A stretch of 64,000 nucleotides of DNA from Runella defluvii (GTDB lineage: Bacteria > Bacteroidota > Bacteroidia > Cytophagales > Spirosomataceae). The translations under genes and the position numbers were made by a program. Location: assembly GCF_014195535.1 (NCBI RefSeq), contig NZ_JACIBY010000023.1, forward strand, positions 26,258 to 90,257, given 5' to 3'. The notes beneath the pieces were generated by a model. That model searched no databases, was not told where the DNA came from, and was given only the letters and a program-made list of their open reading frames with translations. Of this stretch, positions 38,708-47,475 are shown in pieces. The stretch's first letter is position 1. Each line of letters starts with the position of its first letter.

Positions 38708-39106
38708 ATGTCGCAAGAGGAACTAGAAAAGCTCATTTATGTCAAACATCCAAATAAGCAAATCCGACAGAATCAGATTGAGGCTTTGGAGAAAAGCCCA
38801 GTGGATCAATTTGATTTTTTGGTTTTGTTGTTCAACTTTGGAAATGCGTCGTATCGCTATATGAGCCTTGCAAAGGGGGAGGAGACAATGGAGGATTTTG
38901 AGGATTGGCTTGAGGGGCTGCCCGACAATGCTAGACAGGTTTTTGAGAAGCAAGGATTTGAAGCGGCCAAAACTGCTTGGCCATTTCGGCGCCATGTGAT
39001 GGAACGCCGTGACCTGGGCATGGATGAGTACATTCAAAAATTGTTGCGTCCGGATGATTGGGAAAAATGGAATGATTCTAAAAAAAGTAGTGAAGATGGA
39101 CAGTGA
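38708..39106 (+). CDS. Hypothetical protein (132 aa) coupled to a tyrosine recombinase
   Basis: Not recognised. A soluble, acidic, helix-rich protein (MSQEELEKLIYVKHPNKQIR..., EDFEDWLEGLPDNARQVFEK) with no membrane span and no Cys/His cluster. It has its own promoter-like region and its last 11 bases overlap the recombinase start, so the two are almost certainly translated together. Such partners of Xer-like recombinases are sometimes accessory or directionality proteins, but nothing in the sequence shows DNA binding. Confidence 0.7.
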   Translation: MSQEELEKLIYVKHPNKQIRQNQIEALEKSPVDQFDFLVLLFNFGNASYRYMSLAKGEETMEDFEDWLEGLPDNARQVFEKQGFEAAKTAWPFRRHVMERRDLGMDEYIQKLLRPDDWEKWNDSKKSSEDGQ

Positions 39107-40055
39107 ATCAGCTAAAATAGAGGTACATACAGCGCAACCAATTAGCAAAATACTTTCCCAAAAAGTAGTCGACTACGCCCGTAAAGGGCTTGACGGAGCC
39201 GCTAATACAAAACGAGCCTATCAAACTGATCTTAAGTATTACCGAAGTTGGTGTGCTGAAACTAACCAAGTTGAAATGCCCGCCACAGCCGCTACATTGG
39301 CAGCATACGTCTCGCATCTGGCCGATACGCATAAATGGGCGAGTATCAACCGAAAATTATCCGCTATTCGTAAACTCCACGAATTAAATAACCTTGATTT
39401 ACCGACTAAAGACAGGGCTTTTCGTGCTGTTATGGAGGGTATCAAGCGAACGAATGGGGTGCGTCAGAAGCAAGCACCTGCGTTTAAGATGAAAGAACTC
39501 AAAAATATTCTACGCGGAATAGATACTACAACCAATGCAGGGCTACGTGATAAGTGCTTGATTCTGTTGGGATTTGCAGGAGCCTATCGACGCTCAGAGT
39601 TGGTAAGCCTGAATATCGAGGATGTACATTTTAGCGATGATGGCGCGATTATCTCTTTATCTAAAAGTAAAACCAATCAGTATGGGGAAGCAGAAGAAAA
39701 AGCTTTTTTCTTTAGTCCAGAAGCAGACTTTTGTCCCATCCGAACGTTAAAAAATTGGATAAGCCGTTTAGATAACGCCACTGGCCCCTTGTTTGTGCGG
39801 GTGCGTAAAGGTGATAAAATTACAGACGAACGCTTAAATGATATGACTGTTTATGAGACAGTTAAGAAATATTTTGGGGAACGCTATTCTGCTCACTCGT
39901 TGAGAGCTTCTTTCATAACCATAGCCAAAATCAACGGGGCTGATGATTCGGAAATAATGCGACAATCCAAACACAAAACGAGTTTGATGATTCAACGATA
40001 CACCCGAATCGAAGACATTAAGGAGCATAATGCTGCCACTAAATTAGGACTTTGA
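39096..40055 (+). CDS. Tyrosine recombinase/integrase (Xer-like)
   Basis: A site-specific recombinase of 319 aa from the ATG at 39096. A GTG six bases earlier is also possible. A much earlier in-frame start would overlap the preceding gene by about 100 bases and adds a non-homologous leader. The N-terminal SAM-like core-binding domain (about 18-110) precedes the catalytic domain, whose residues are all visible: Arg in AYRRSEL (165/166), HSLR (His267, Arg270), His293 in SKHKT and the nucleophile Tyr302 in QRYTR. It is overlap-coupled to the 132-aa gene. Its place next to the toxin locus suggests that the region has moved, though no flanking attachment repeats were found. Confidence 0.92.
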   Translation: MDSESAKIEVHTAQPISKILSQKVVDYARKGLDGAANTKRAYQTDLKYYRSWCAETNQVEMPATAATLAAYVSHLADTHKWASINRKLSAIRKLHELNNLDLPTKDRAFRAVMEGIKRTNGVRQKQAPAFKMKELKNILRGIDTTTNAGLRDKCLILLGFAGAYRRSELVSLNIEDVHFSDDGAIISLSKSKTNQYGEAEEKAFFFSPEADFCPIRTLKNWISRLDNATGPLFVRVRKGDKITDERLNDMTVYETVKKYFGERYSAHSLRASFITIAKINGADDSEIMRQSKHKTSLMIQRYTRIEDIKEHNAATKLGL

Positions 40056-40072
40056 AAGCGCCTAAGAATTGA

Positions 40073-40107
40073 ATATTCTGACCAGAATATCAGATTGCCT
40101 TTTTTTA
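40073..40107 (+). terminator. Weak terminator-like palindrome after the recombinase
   Basis: ATATTCTG / CAGAATAT with a 2-nt centre (40073-40090), then a T-rich run ending near 40107, 17 nt after the recombinase stop. The stem is AT-rich and the T run begins about ten bases downstream, so it is only a plausible terminator. Confidence 0.35.
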
Positions 40108-40183
40108 TTTAAATCTCAGCGGCCTTGACATTCGTCTCTTAATACTTTTAAATTCATTCTTCAAGTGGATAACATAGCCTTTG

Positions 40184-40286
40184 TATTTATTCAATTATTG
40201 GCCATAATTGAATAAATATCTTATTTTTGGCTAACAATTATTTGTATAATTGGCCAAAAGTGTATTTTTTGTGTAAATTTGGCTAA
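40184..40286 (+). promoter_or_regulatory. Promoter with four TTGGCYAW operator-like repeats
   Basis: A perfect 15-bp inverted repeat with a 5-nt loop (40184-40198 / 40204-40218) has TTGGCC at its centre. The same core recurs at 40227-40234 (TTGGCTAA), 40250-40257 (TTGGCCAA) and 40279-40286 (TTGGCTAA). The last overlaps a TAnnTTTG -7 match, TAAATTTG (40274-40281), and TTGG at 40250 is well spaced as a -33 box. Binding to these sites would shut the promoter. They lead straight into the ATPase gene at 40305. Confidence 0.65.
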
Positions 40287-40304
40287 TAATAAAAGAATGA
40301 ACAA

Positions 40305-41729
40305 ATGAAATTAATTGGTAGAATCAGAGAAATTCAAAAATTAGATAAGCTTATAGCTTCGAGCCAATCTGAGTTCTTGGCAGTTTATGGTAGGAGGAGA
40401 GTTGGGAAAACATTTTTGATTAGAAGCTACTTCAAAAATGAATTTGACTTTTATGCTACGGGACTTGCTAAAGGTAATACCAAACAGCAATTGACCAATT
40501 TCACCATTTTTCTCAATAATTATTTTTCAAATAATTATGCAGTTCCCTCTAACTGGTTGGAAGCATTTAACCTTTTAATCAAAGAGTTAGAAAAAAATAA
40601 GTCAGCAAAAAAAAGAGTGATATTCATTGATGAAATGCCTTGGATGGATACCAAAAAGTCGGATTTCATGATGGGGCTGGAATTTTTTTGGAATGCCTGG
40701 GCAAGTGCTCAAAACGACGTGTTGTTGATTGTCTGTGGTTCTGCGGCTTCGTGGATGCTCAATAATCTAATAAAAAATACGGGTGGATTGTACAATCGAG
40801 TAACGGAAAGAATCAAACTTGAACCCTTCGATTTACAAGAAACCAAGGCTTATTTTTCTCAAAAAAACATTGTTTTAGACCATTACCAAATCATTCAATT
40901 GTACATGGTCATGGGTGGAATTCCGTATTATTTGGATCAAGTTGAAGCAGGAAACAGTGCTATGCAGAACATTGAGGACTTATGCTTTAAAAATGATGGT
41001 AAGTTAAGAACGGAGTTTAGTTACATATTTTCTTCTTTGTTCAGAAACGCTAAAAAGCACGAGTTGGTACTAAAAACAATTTTTGAAAAGGGGGGCGCTT
41101 TGACCAGGGATGAGTTGTTGAAATACACGAAAATGACCACAGGTGGAGCTATCACCAAGACACTCAATGAATTAGAAGAATGTGAGTTTATTGCTAAATT
41201 GGGGAAATTTGGTAATAAAACGGCCAATTCGCTCTACTGTATATCCGATTTTTATACGTTGTTTTATTTTCGCTTTATCAGTTCAGCAGGTAAGTATGAA
41301 CCCAATATCTGGTTGAATAAGATAGATAATCCATCCTTTAGGGCATGGTCAGGTTTGGCGTTTGAGCAAGTATGCTTTACCCATATTTCTCAGTTAAAAC
41401 GGGCCTTAAACATAGGTGGAGTGTTGAGCAATACGTATTCTTGGCACACCAAAGGCTACGCTGAAAAGAAAGGTAGTCAAATAGATTTAGTCATTGATAG
41501 AAGAGACCAAGTGATTAATTTGTTTGAGATAAAATTTTCAATCAATGAATTTGTAATTACCAAAGAGTATGATGCCAAACTACGACAAAAAATCGAGTCA
41601 TTCAGGGAAGAAACGGCCACAAAAAAATCTATTTTCCTGACCATGCTCACTACCTTTGGCGTTAAACCCAACGAATACTCGACTTCAATTATTCAAAACG
41701 AATTGACAATGGAAGCCTTATTTCAATAA
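40305..41729 (+). CDS. AAA+/STAND-type ATPase with PD-(D/E)XK-like C-terminus (DUF234 type)
   Basis: A 474-aa cytoplasmic ATPase of the family often called archaeal ATPase (PF01637 plus DUF234). Walker A GRRRVGKT is at 29-36 and Walker B RVIFIDEMPWMD at about 104-115, with the sensor-like VCGSAASWM after it. A winged-helix-like middle (LTRDELLKYTKMTTGGAITK) leads to a nuclease-like end with QIDLVID (Asp394) and EIKFS (Glu408, Lys410), the PD-(D/E)XK pattern. The family has many scattered copies per genome and no firm role; selfish or defence functions have been suggested. Two damaged relatives lie at 53359-54171 and an unrelated-subfamily ATPase at 54557-56089. Confidence 0.85.
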   Translation: MKLIGRIREIQKLDKLIASSQSEFLAVYGRRRVGKTFLIRSYFKNEFDFYATGLAKGNTKQQLTNFTIFLNNYFSNNYAVPSNWLEAFNLLIKELEKNKSAKKRVIFIDEMPWMDTKKSDFMMGLEFFWNAWASAQNDVLLIVCGSAASWMLNNLIKNTGGLYNRVTERIKLEPFDLQETKAYFSQKNIVLDHYQIIQLYMVMGGIPYYLDQVEAGNSAMQNIEDLCFKNDGKLRTEFSYIFSSLFRNAKKHELVLKTIFEKGGALTRDELLKYTKMTTGGAITKTLNELEECEFIAKLGKFGNKTANSLYCISDFYTLFYFRFISSAGKYEPNIWLNKIDNPSFRAWSGLAFEQVCFTHISQLKRALNIGGVLSNTYSWHTKGYAEKKGSQIDLVIDRRDQVINLFEIKFSINEFVITKEYDAKLRQKIESFREETATKKSIFLTMLTTFGVKPNEYSTSIIQNELTMEALFQ

Positions 41730-41814
41730 ATGTGCTTGTTGGATGTTAGTATCGTTCAGGAAACCTTTCGTCGAAATAGTTAAACACCTTTTTTAGTACA
41801 ACCCTTGAGAATAA

Positions 41815-42442
41815 CCGCCCAACGCCCAATACATCGCTTTTACGGGTACGCCTTTGCTCCGCAGTGAGCTTACGAAAGATTGGTTTGGATCATACGTATC
41901 GGAATACAATTTTGCGCAAAGCATTGAAGATGGTGCCACAGTTGCCCATTTATTACAAAAAGAGTGTGCCGCGTGTGGAGCAAATCAACCCCGAATTGGT
42001 AGTGGAGGCCGCCGCGACGACCGTCTGGAAGAAATCGCCAAGCACATCGTTCAGCATTTTCCCTACCGATTGGACGTGGACGATGACGAAGGAAACAGCA
42101 AGCCCATAAAGGGCCTTGGTTGCCTATGCCGAAGGGACCAAAGGAAAACTCCCAAAAACGGAGGATGATGACGAATACCCCGCTAAAGAGTTTGAGGAAC
42201 TTTTGCAACTGTTGGAACAATCCTTATTGGAAAAGCTATTTGATGCCAAAAACAAAATCCTGATTCAGGAATGGCACAAAGAAAAAGCCACGCAAGAAAA
42301 GGTCAGATGGGAAATCCAACAAATTTTAGGGCATCATCTTCCTGAACCTGGCTACAATCGTTTGGTATTTTCTCAAAAAGTAGATGTCACTTTTCAACAT
42401 TTTTATGGTTTGGCTCAAATGGGCTTGGGGTTTGTCGCATAA
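41815..42442 (+). pseudogene. Type I restriction enzyme R subunit (HsdR) remnant
   Basis: A decayed HsdR motor/nuclease subunit. From 41821 one frame reads NAQYIAFTGTPLLRSE, the helicase motif III region, then FGSYVSEYNFAQSIEDGATV. The homology then jumps to the +1 frame (LPIYYKKSVPRVEQINPELV), back (DDRLEEIAKHIVQHFP), and after an internal stop at 42107 continues to a normal HsdR C-terminus (KVRWEIQQILGHHLPEPGYN, VDVTFQHFYG). At least two frameshifts, a stop and loss of the whole N-terminal nuclease half make it non-functional. No HsdS or HsdM is present, so this is a scar of a lost restriction system. Confidence 0.75.
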
Positions 42443-42453
42443 TCCCAAGCTTG

Positions 42454-42753
42454 CTATTTATTTTTTGTAAGGGGCTGTATTTGTTTTCTTAATTCTTCAT
42501 TTTCAGTCACATACCTTTGAAGTTGTCCTTTGAGATAGGCGTTTTCAGAAAGCAGTGCCGAAATCATTTTTTCAGTTTCATCATAAGGCACAGCTTCTTC
42601 AGATTGTTTGGCTTGATTGGCATACCCCCTACATGTTCCACAACAATACTTAGCAGTAGAACGGCTGGCAAAGAAAATAGTCCCACACCAAAGGCAGGTT
42701 TTTTCAAAGACTTTGGCGTTGTATTTAAAATCAGAGCGGTCTAGCTTTGGCAT
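42454..42753 (-). CDS. Small zinc-ribbon plus coiled-coil protein
   Basis: A 99-aa protein. Cys20 and Cys23 (CLWC) pair with Cys37, Cys38 and Cys41 (YCCGTC) to make a likely zinc ribbon. A heptad-like coiled coil follows (about 63-92; ISALLSENAYLKGQLQRYV). The pattern suggests a small DNA-binding or scaffolding protein; no specific function is recognised. It is convergent with the HsdR remnant (11 nt between stops). The 136 bp upstream, before the response regulator's stop, shows only AT-rich sequence. Confidence 0.65.
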   Translation of the reverse strand: MPKLDRSDFKYNAKVFEKTCLWCGTIFFASRSTAKYCCGTCRGYANQAKQSEEAVPYDETEKMISALLSENAYLKGQLQRYVTENEELRKQIQPLTKNK

Positions 42754-42889
42754 AAGAATATTGTCATTTCTAACACTGAATTACTTGTTTTTATAACGTA
42801 ATAATAACGAAATAAATTCAATATTTTATAATTTTTAAAATTATAAAACGTAGATTATGCTTTTGGTACTTTAAGCACATCCATTCTTT

Positions 42890-43513
42890 CTAAAAACCAA
42901 TCTTATCCAGAAGATCAAAAAGCTCCTGCCTGCTTTGAATGTTGAGTTTTTGATTGATGTTTTTGCGGTGCGTTTCTACTGTAAAATAACTCAAATTCAA
43001 TATTTCAGCAATTTTTTCAGTTGAGTTCCCCGCTTTGATGGCTTTCAGTATTTCAACTTCTCGTTTACTCAATCGGTATTTGAGGATAAAATTGTCGTTG
43101 ACCGCCTCTGGTTTCTCCACTTTCGTTGAGCGAAAAATCAACTCCCCATCCATGATTGCACGGAGGGTTTCATAGAGTTGTTCGGGGTGAATCGTTTTGG
43201 GAAGAAACCCATTGATTCCCTCTTCTTTAAACATAAGTAGCTCTCTCGAATCGGCGTACATACTCACCACTACCACCTTGCATGTATTCAAGTATGTTTT
43301 TAATTGTTTTATTACTTGCAACCCATCCAAATGAGGCATGTTAAAATCAACTAAAACCAACGCTGGCTTGAGAAGTTGAAATTGGTGAAGTGCTTGACGG
43401 CTATCATACACTTGCCCAACTACCTTAAAATCACTACTTTGTTTTAAAATAAGCGCCAAACCATCGTTAAACAATGGATGGTCATCAATAATAAGTACAG
43501 TGGTTGTTGTCAT
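42890..43513 (-). CDS. NarL/LuxR-type response regulator (partner of kinase 1)
   Basis: A 207-aa two-component transcription factor. The receiver domain (1-120) has the acidic pair in LIIDDH, the phospho-acceptor Asp in LVDFNMPHLDG and the switch residues in VVVSMYADS and FLPKT. The C-terminal LuxR-type helix-turn-helix (about 143-207) includes LSKREVEILKAIKAGNSTEK and YFTVETHRKNI. The start overlaps the stop of the kinase by four bases (ATGA), so they are a coupled pair. The receiver looks fully functional although the paired kinase lacks its phospho-acceptor histidine, so phosphate probably comes from a sibling kinase. Confidence 0.93.
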   Translation of the reverse strand: MTTTTVLIIDDHPLFNDGLALILKQSSDFKVVGQVYDSRQALHQFQLLKPALVLVDFNMPHLDGLQVIKQLKTYLNTCKVVVVSMYADSRELLMFKEEGINGFLPKTIHPEQLYETLRAIMDGELIFRSTKVEKPEAVNDNFILKYRLSKREVEILKAIKAGNSTEKIAEILNLSYFTVETHRKNINQKLNIQSRQELFDLLDKIGF

Positions 43514-45393
43514 AACGAGATGTCAATAATTGCGGTTGTTCCTTGAGGGGTTGAGTCTAGGGTTAATTGTCCATTAATAAGAGCTAACCTTTTATAAATA
43601 TTACTTAAACCAATGCCACCACTTACCTGCTGCGTATCGAAGCCAAGGCCATCGTCCTCTACAACTATCCGAAAAATACCTTCGGTAGTAAAAAATTGCA
43701 CCAATACCTCGTACGCTTGAGCGTGTTTGACTACGTTGGTTAATAACTCCTGAATGATGGCATAGATATTTTGCTGTATAGTATGGGGCAAGCTGTCAAA
43801 TTTTTTTTCACTAAAATCATCAAACGTAAACTGGGTAAGAGTTGTATCGCTCAGTCGTTCGGTCAAAGAGGCTACCTTCTCACTAAGTACGCGCGAATCG
43901 TCTTTGACTAAATTGTGACTAATTAACTGCAGATCGTTGATAGCATCCAAAATCAAGTCTTTGACCACATGACGCTTAAACTCTTTCATATTCAGATAGT
44001 TCAAAACAGAGGCCAGAGTATTGCCTACTTCGTTGTTCAGAGTACGCCCGATGGACTCAATTTCCGCTCGTCGAATGTGGTCCATGGAGTCCTTCATATA
44101 ACTGAGATTTTCTTCGTACTTTCTGCGAGAAATCAACTGTTTCCTCAACAAATAGGTGGTGACAATAGACAGGCCAACGGGCGTCGCAATAAAAGTCAGC
44201 GGATTTATGTAAGTTAAAATAGGAGATGAACCAAAAAAAATACTACTAGATTGTTGTAACAACCACGGAATAAAAATAACCACAAGGGCAATGAACATGT
44301 AATAAATTTTCACCTTCAACAATGCTAATAATGAACAATAAAACATCCACAAGAGAACTACTAAACACGAAATCAGCATCAGAAGAGATAAGTCTATGTA
44401 AGCATACACCGTATTGAAAAAGCGGATTGGCAAAAGATAACAACCCACACAAAGCAGGTTAAAACCCATCATCGAATACGATATACCGTTGAATACCTTC
44501 TCATTTTTGGGTACTGCTTTCATCCATTCCATCCAAAAGGGGTGTATCGCAATACATGATACAAACAGCGCAAACACATTGGCATTGGTTCCTGACAACC
44601 CAATCTCCGTAAAGTTGGTGAACGCGTCAGTAAATCCTAAGTAGTTGAGTTTTACATACACCACACTTAAGAGATAAAAACCAAGGTAAGCCATGGTTTT
44701 ATGCCTAAATATCCAGCCCACAATAAACATCACTAAGGCACAGATAACAAATACGATGATCTCAAATACTTTTGATAAAAAAAGGATAATCTGTTCGCTC
44801 AAATAATTTTCGTACGTCGAAATACTAAGGTTTACTTCGTGCGCACCGTAGTGCCGCTGTGTATGTATCAGTAGGTTGATAGTATCTTTGGGTTGTATCG
44901 TGAATGGTACTGCATAGGTAAGAAATGGCGTTGGGTAACCCGAAAAGGGCGTACTGCGGCCGATGCGCCCCCACGACCGAACAGTGCCATGCTGAGCGGT
45001 AATCACCTCAAAATCGTCGCAGCGGATGCGGTTAAACTCATCTGCCACCAATTGTTGACTCTTTGAACTGACATTAATCAATTGTACATAAAACCAAGCT
45101 TGGGGATACTTCCGAAAATTTCCCAGCAAGATGCTCTCTCTTTTCTGATTAAACTTGACTGTATTTTTACAAAACCAAGTCTTGAGGTCTGGGCGGCTTA
45201 GATCTTGAACAGAGGGCTTGGTACTTACCCACACTTGTTCATTGAGCGATTGGGTGCTAAAGTTAGCATCAATCAAGACGGAGGCAGGCGGAGGTTTGGG
45301 CGGGGCTATGGGCGACGTACAGCTCTGCCCAACGCACAGGCAGCACAACACCGCTACACTCCATCGTATGAGCCTCCTTAACAACTGCCGCAT
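43510..45393 (-). CDS. 7TM histidine-kinase homologue lacking the phospho-acceptor histidine (kinase 1)
   Basis: A 627-aa membrane sensor kinase homologue. A lipoprotein-like leader (CVGQSCTS) is followed by an extracellular beta-rich sensor (about 30-200), seven or so membrane spans (about 205-410; 7TM-DISM type), a dimerisation/phospho-acceptor helix pair and an HATPase_c domain (ELLTNVVKHAQ; VEDDGLGFD; GGIGLSNIYKRL). The two paralogues read GRNLHDNVGN in the first helix, while this one reads GRTLNNEVGN: codon 453 is AAC (Asn) instead of His. The ATP-binding motifs look intact. It may be a regulatory pseudokinase, a phosphatase, or work in heterodimers with the paralogues. Overlaps its response regulator by four bases. 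Confidence 0.9.
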   Translation of the reverse strand: MRQLLRRLIRWSVAVLCCLCVGQSCTSPIAPPKPPPASVLIDANFSTQSLNEQVWVSTKPSVQDLSRPDLKTWFCKNTVKFNQKRESILLGNFRKYPQAWFYVQLINVSSKSQQLVADEFNRIRCDDFEVITAQHGTVRSWGRIGRSTPFSGYPTPFLTYAVPFTIQPKDTINLLIHTQRHYGAHEVNLSISTYENYLSEQIILFLSKVFEIIVFVICALVMFIVGWIFRHKTMAYLGFYLLSVVYVKLNYLGFTDAFTNFTEIGLSGTNANVFALFVSCIAIHPFWMEWMKAVPKNEKVFNGISYSMMGFNLLCVGCYLLPIRFFNTVYAYIDLSLLMLISCLVVLLWMFYCSLLALLKVKIYYMFIALVVIFIPWLLQQSSSIFFGSSPILTYINPLTFIATPVGLSIVTTYLLRKQLISRRKYEENLSYMKDSMDHIRRAEIESIGRTLNNEVGNTLASVLNYLNMKEFKRHVVKDLILDAINDLQLISHNLVKDDSRVLSEKVASLTERLSDTTLTQFTFDDFSEKKFDSLPHTIQQNIYAIIQELLTNVVKHAQAYEVLVQFFTTEGIFRIVVEDDGLGFDTQQVSGGIGLSNIYKRLALINGQLTLDSTPQGTTAIIDISL

Positions 45394-45557
45394 CGTTTTT
45401 TTTAATCAGAATAAAAGCTTAATCATTTTGCAAATTACACGAAAAGAAATTTCCAAAAAAATAGCTATCACCATGATTTACAGTACTCAGCGCTAAAGAG
45501 TAGCAAAAGTTCCAACGAGCGCCAGCAACCGTATGGACATCTAAAAAAAGGAGGGCA

Positions 45558-47444
45558 TCATGCTATTTTTGGGGTTTCGATGATGAACATTGTACCCGAA
45601 GGGGTAGAATCCACGGTGAGCGTCAATTTGGAAATATCGGCTCGTTTTTGGATGTTTTTAAGCCCAATTCCCTTGTTTTCCGTAAAATTTAAAATCCCGA
45701 TGCCGTCGTCTTCGACGATAACTTGCAGCGTTTGGCCTTCTCGTTCAAACACCTGTACAAATACCTCCGTGGCTTTGGCATGTTTTACAATGTTGGTAAA
45801 TACCTCTTGCACAATCATATATATGTTTTGCTGCATGATGGAGTCCAACGAGTTGAGCTTGCCTTTGGAATAGTCTTCAAAAACAAACCTCACTTCCATA
45901 AAATCGTTGAAACGACTCACCAACGATTCGAGCTTGGTGTGCAATGGGGCGTCGTCGTCTTTGACCAAATTGTGGCTCAAAAAACGGATTTCGTTGATAG
46001 ACTCCTTAATGAGTTCTTGTGATAGTTCGATTTTGGGACTATTGAGATGAAGGTATCCCATGGCCGACACCAGAATGTTGCCCACGTTGTCGTGCAGGTT
46101 ACGCCCAATGACCTCAACCTCCGTTTTACGAATCTCTTCCATTGACTCTCTTTCTTGCTGTAAGCTTTCTTCCATTTTTTTGCGAGAAACCAACTGCTCG
46201 CGTAGCATATAGATAGTAATGAGGGTAAATCCAATAGTGAATAACGTATAAACGGGTAGATCAATTATTATCAAAGAAGGGGATTTATCAAGGAGGCGAA
46301 CAATTTGTAGTGGTAAAATTGCAAATAGTGCTATGCTATATCCCAGGCCAATGTAATAAATTTTGGCCCTTACTAGTGCCATTAAAGAACAGATAAGTAC
46401 CCAAATTATAGCTATTAGTACGAAAAACAACACTATTTTGGATAGAAAAAAGTAAGCATCTACTGAGGGGAAGATATGTTTTGGAAGAAAAAAGCAACAG
46501 GAGGCAAACAGATTGGTACCCATCAGCAAATAACTAATTCCTTTGAATAACTTCTCATTTTTGGGTACGGGTTTCATCAATTCCATGTTGAAAGGATGAT
46601 TCAAACAGCAGGCTACAAAAAGACCGAATGTGGGTGCGTTGTTACCTGATAAGCCAATACTTGTGGCTTTCAAAACAAAATCCACAAATCCCCAGCACGA
46701 AACAATAAAAAAAAGTAAACTAATAAGATAATAGCCCAGGTAAGTCATTATTTTGAAGCGAAATATCCGCCCCAAAACAAACATGGTGATAATACAAATG
46801 ATAAAAATAATAACCTGAGCAATTTTGGATAAAAAGAGATACAAATGCCTATCCACGTAAGTTTGGTAGCTAGCAATACTAAGATTTACTTCATGATTCC
46901 CGTAGTTCCGTTGGGTGTGTATCAGCAAGTTGAGGGTATCTTTGGGCTGAATTGTGACAGGCACGGCATAAGTAAGAAATGGAAGCGGATAGCTTGCAAA
47001 GCGCGTAGCGCGGTTAATCTTTCCCCAGTATTGAACGATTCCATTGTTGGAAGTAAACACCTCAAAATCATCGCACCGAATCCGACTGAACTCATCTACC
47101 ACCAACTTCTGACTCGTGTGGCTGGTATTGATGACTTGCATATAAAACCAGGCCTCTGGATACTTCCGAAAATCCCCCACCATAATAGCGTCTTTTTTCT
47201 GGCTGACCTTAGTGGTGCGTTGAGTAATCCACATTTTGAGGTCGGGTCGGGTCAAGTCTTTTTTAGAGATTTTGGTACTAACCAATACCCGCTCATTGAG
47301 TGATTCCGAGGTAAAGTTGCTATCAATCACTACCGTTAGCGACTTTAACGCTGGGGTTGGAGTTTTCTTGGTAGTGCAGCTTTGGCCAATGCACAAGCAA
47401 AGAATGCCTACGCTCACTAGTTTAAGAATTCGTAAAAGCTGCAT
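45558..47444 (-). CDS. 7TM-DISM-like sensor histidine kinase, orphan (kinase 2)
   Basis: A 628-aa paralogue of kinases 1 and 3: lipoprotein-like leader (CIGQSCTT), extracellular sensor (YAVPVTIQPKDTLNLLIHTQ), seven membrane spans, and a HisKA_3-like helix with an intact phospho-acceptor (GRNLHDNVGN, His451). The HATPase_c domain (EVFTNIVKHAKA, VEDDGIGILNF, GIGLKNIQKRADISKL) is nearly identical to that of kinase 3. Unlike its relatives it has no response regulator after it; kinase 1 begins 164 nt downstream. It could phosphorylate the regulator next to kinase 1 or kinase 3. It starts 31 nt after the stop of the TonB-dependent receptor, so they may share a transcript. Confidence 0.92.
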   Translation of the reverse strand: MQLLRILKLVSVGILCLCIGQSCTTKKTPTPALKSLTVVIDSNFTSESLNERVLVSTKISKKDLTRPDLKMWITQRTTKVSQKKDAIMVGDFRKYPEAWFYMQVINTSHTSQKLVVDEFSRIRCDDFEVFTSNNGIVQYWGKINRATRFASYPLPFLTYAVPVTIQPKDTLNLLIHTQRNYGNHEVNLSIASYQTYVDRHLYLFLSKIAQVIIFIICIITMFVLGRIFRFKIMTYLGYYLISLLFFIVSCWGFVDFVLKATSIGLSGNNAPTFGLFVACCLNHPFNMELMKPVPKNEKLFKGISYLLMGTNLFASCCFFLPKHIFPSVDAYFFLSKIVLFFVLIAIIWVLICSLMALVRAKIYYIGLGYSIALFAILPLQIVRLLDKSPSLIIIDLPVYTLFTIGFTLITIYMLREQLVSRKKMEESLQQERESMEEIRKTEVEVIGRNLHDNVGNILVSAMGYLHLNSPKIELSQELIKESINEIRFLSHNLVKDDDAPLHTKLESLVSRFNDFMEVRFVFEDYSKGKLNSLDSIMQQNIYMIVQEVFTNIVKHAKATEVFVQVFEREGQTLQVIVEDDGIGILNFTENKGIGLKNIQKRADISKLTLTVDSTPSGTMFIIETPKIA

Positions 47445-47475
47445 AAGTGATTAATAAAAGAACCAATACTGTATT

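Noticed and set aside
39009..39095. Longer N-terminus for the recombinase from an in-frame TTG-like start
   Set aside because: It would overlap the 132-aa gene by about 100 bases and adds a leader without recombinase features; ATG at 39096 gives the normal domain start.
38284..40120. Search for attachment-site direct repeats or a tRNA next to the tyrosine recombinase
   Set aside because: No convincing direct repeat or tRNA was seen by eye, so no integrated element boundaries are claimed.
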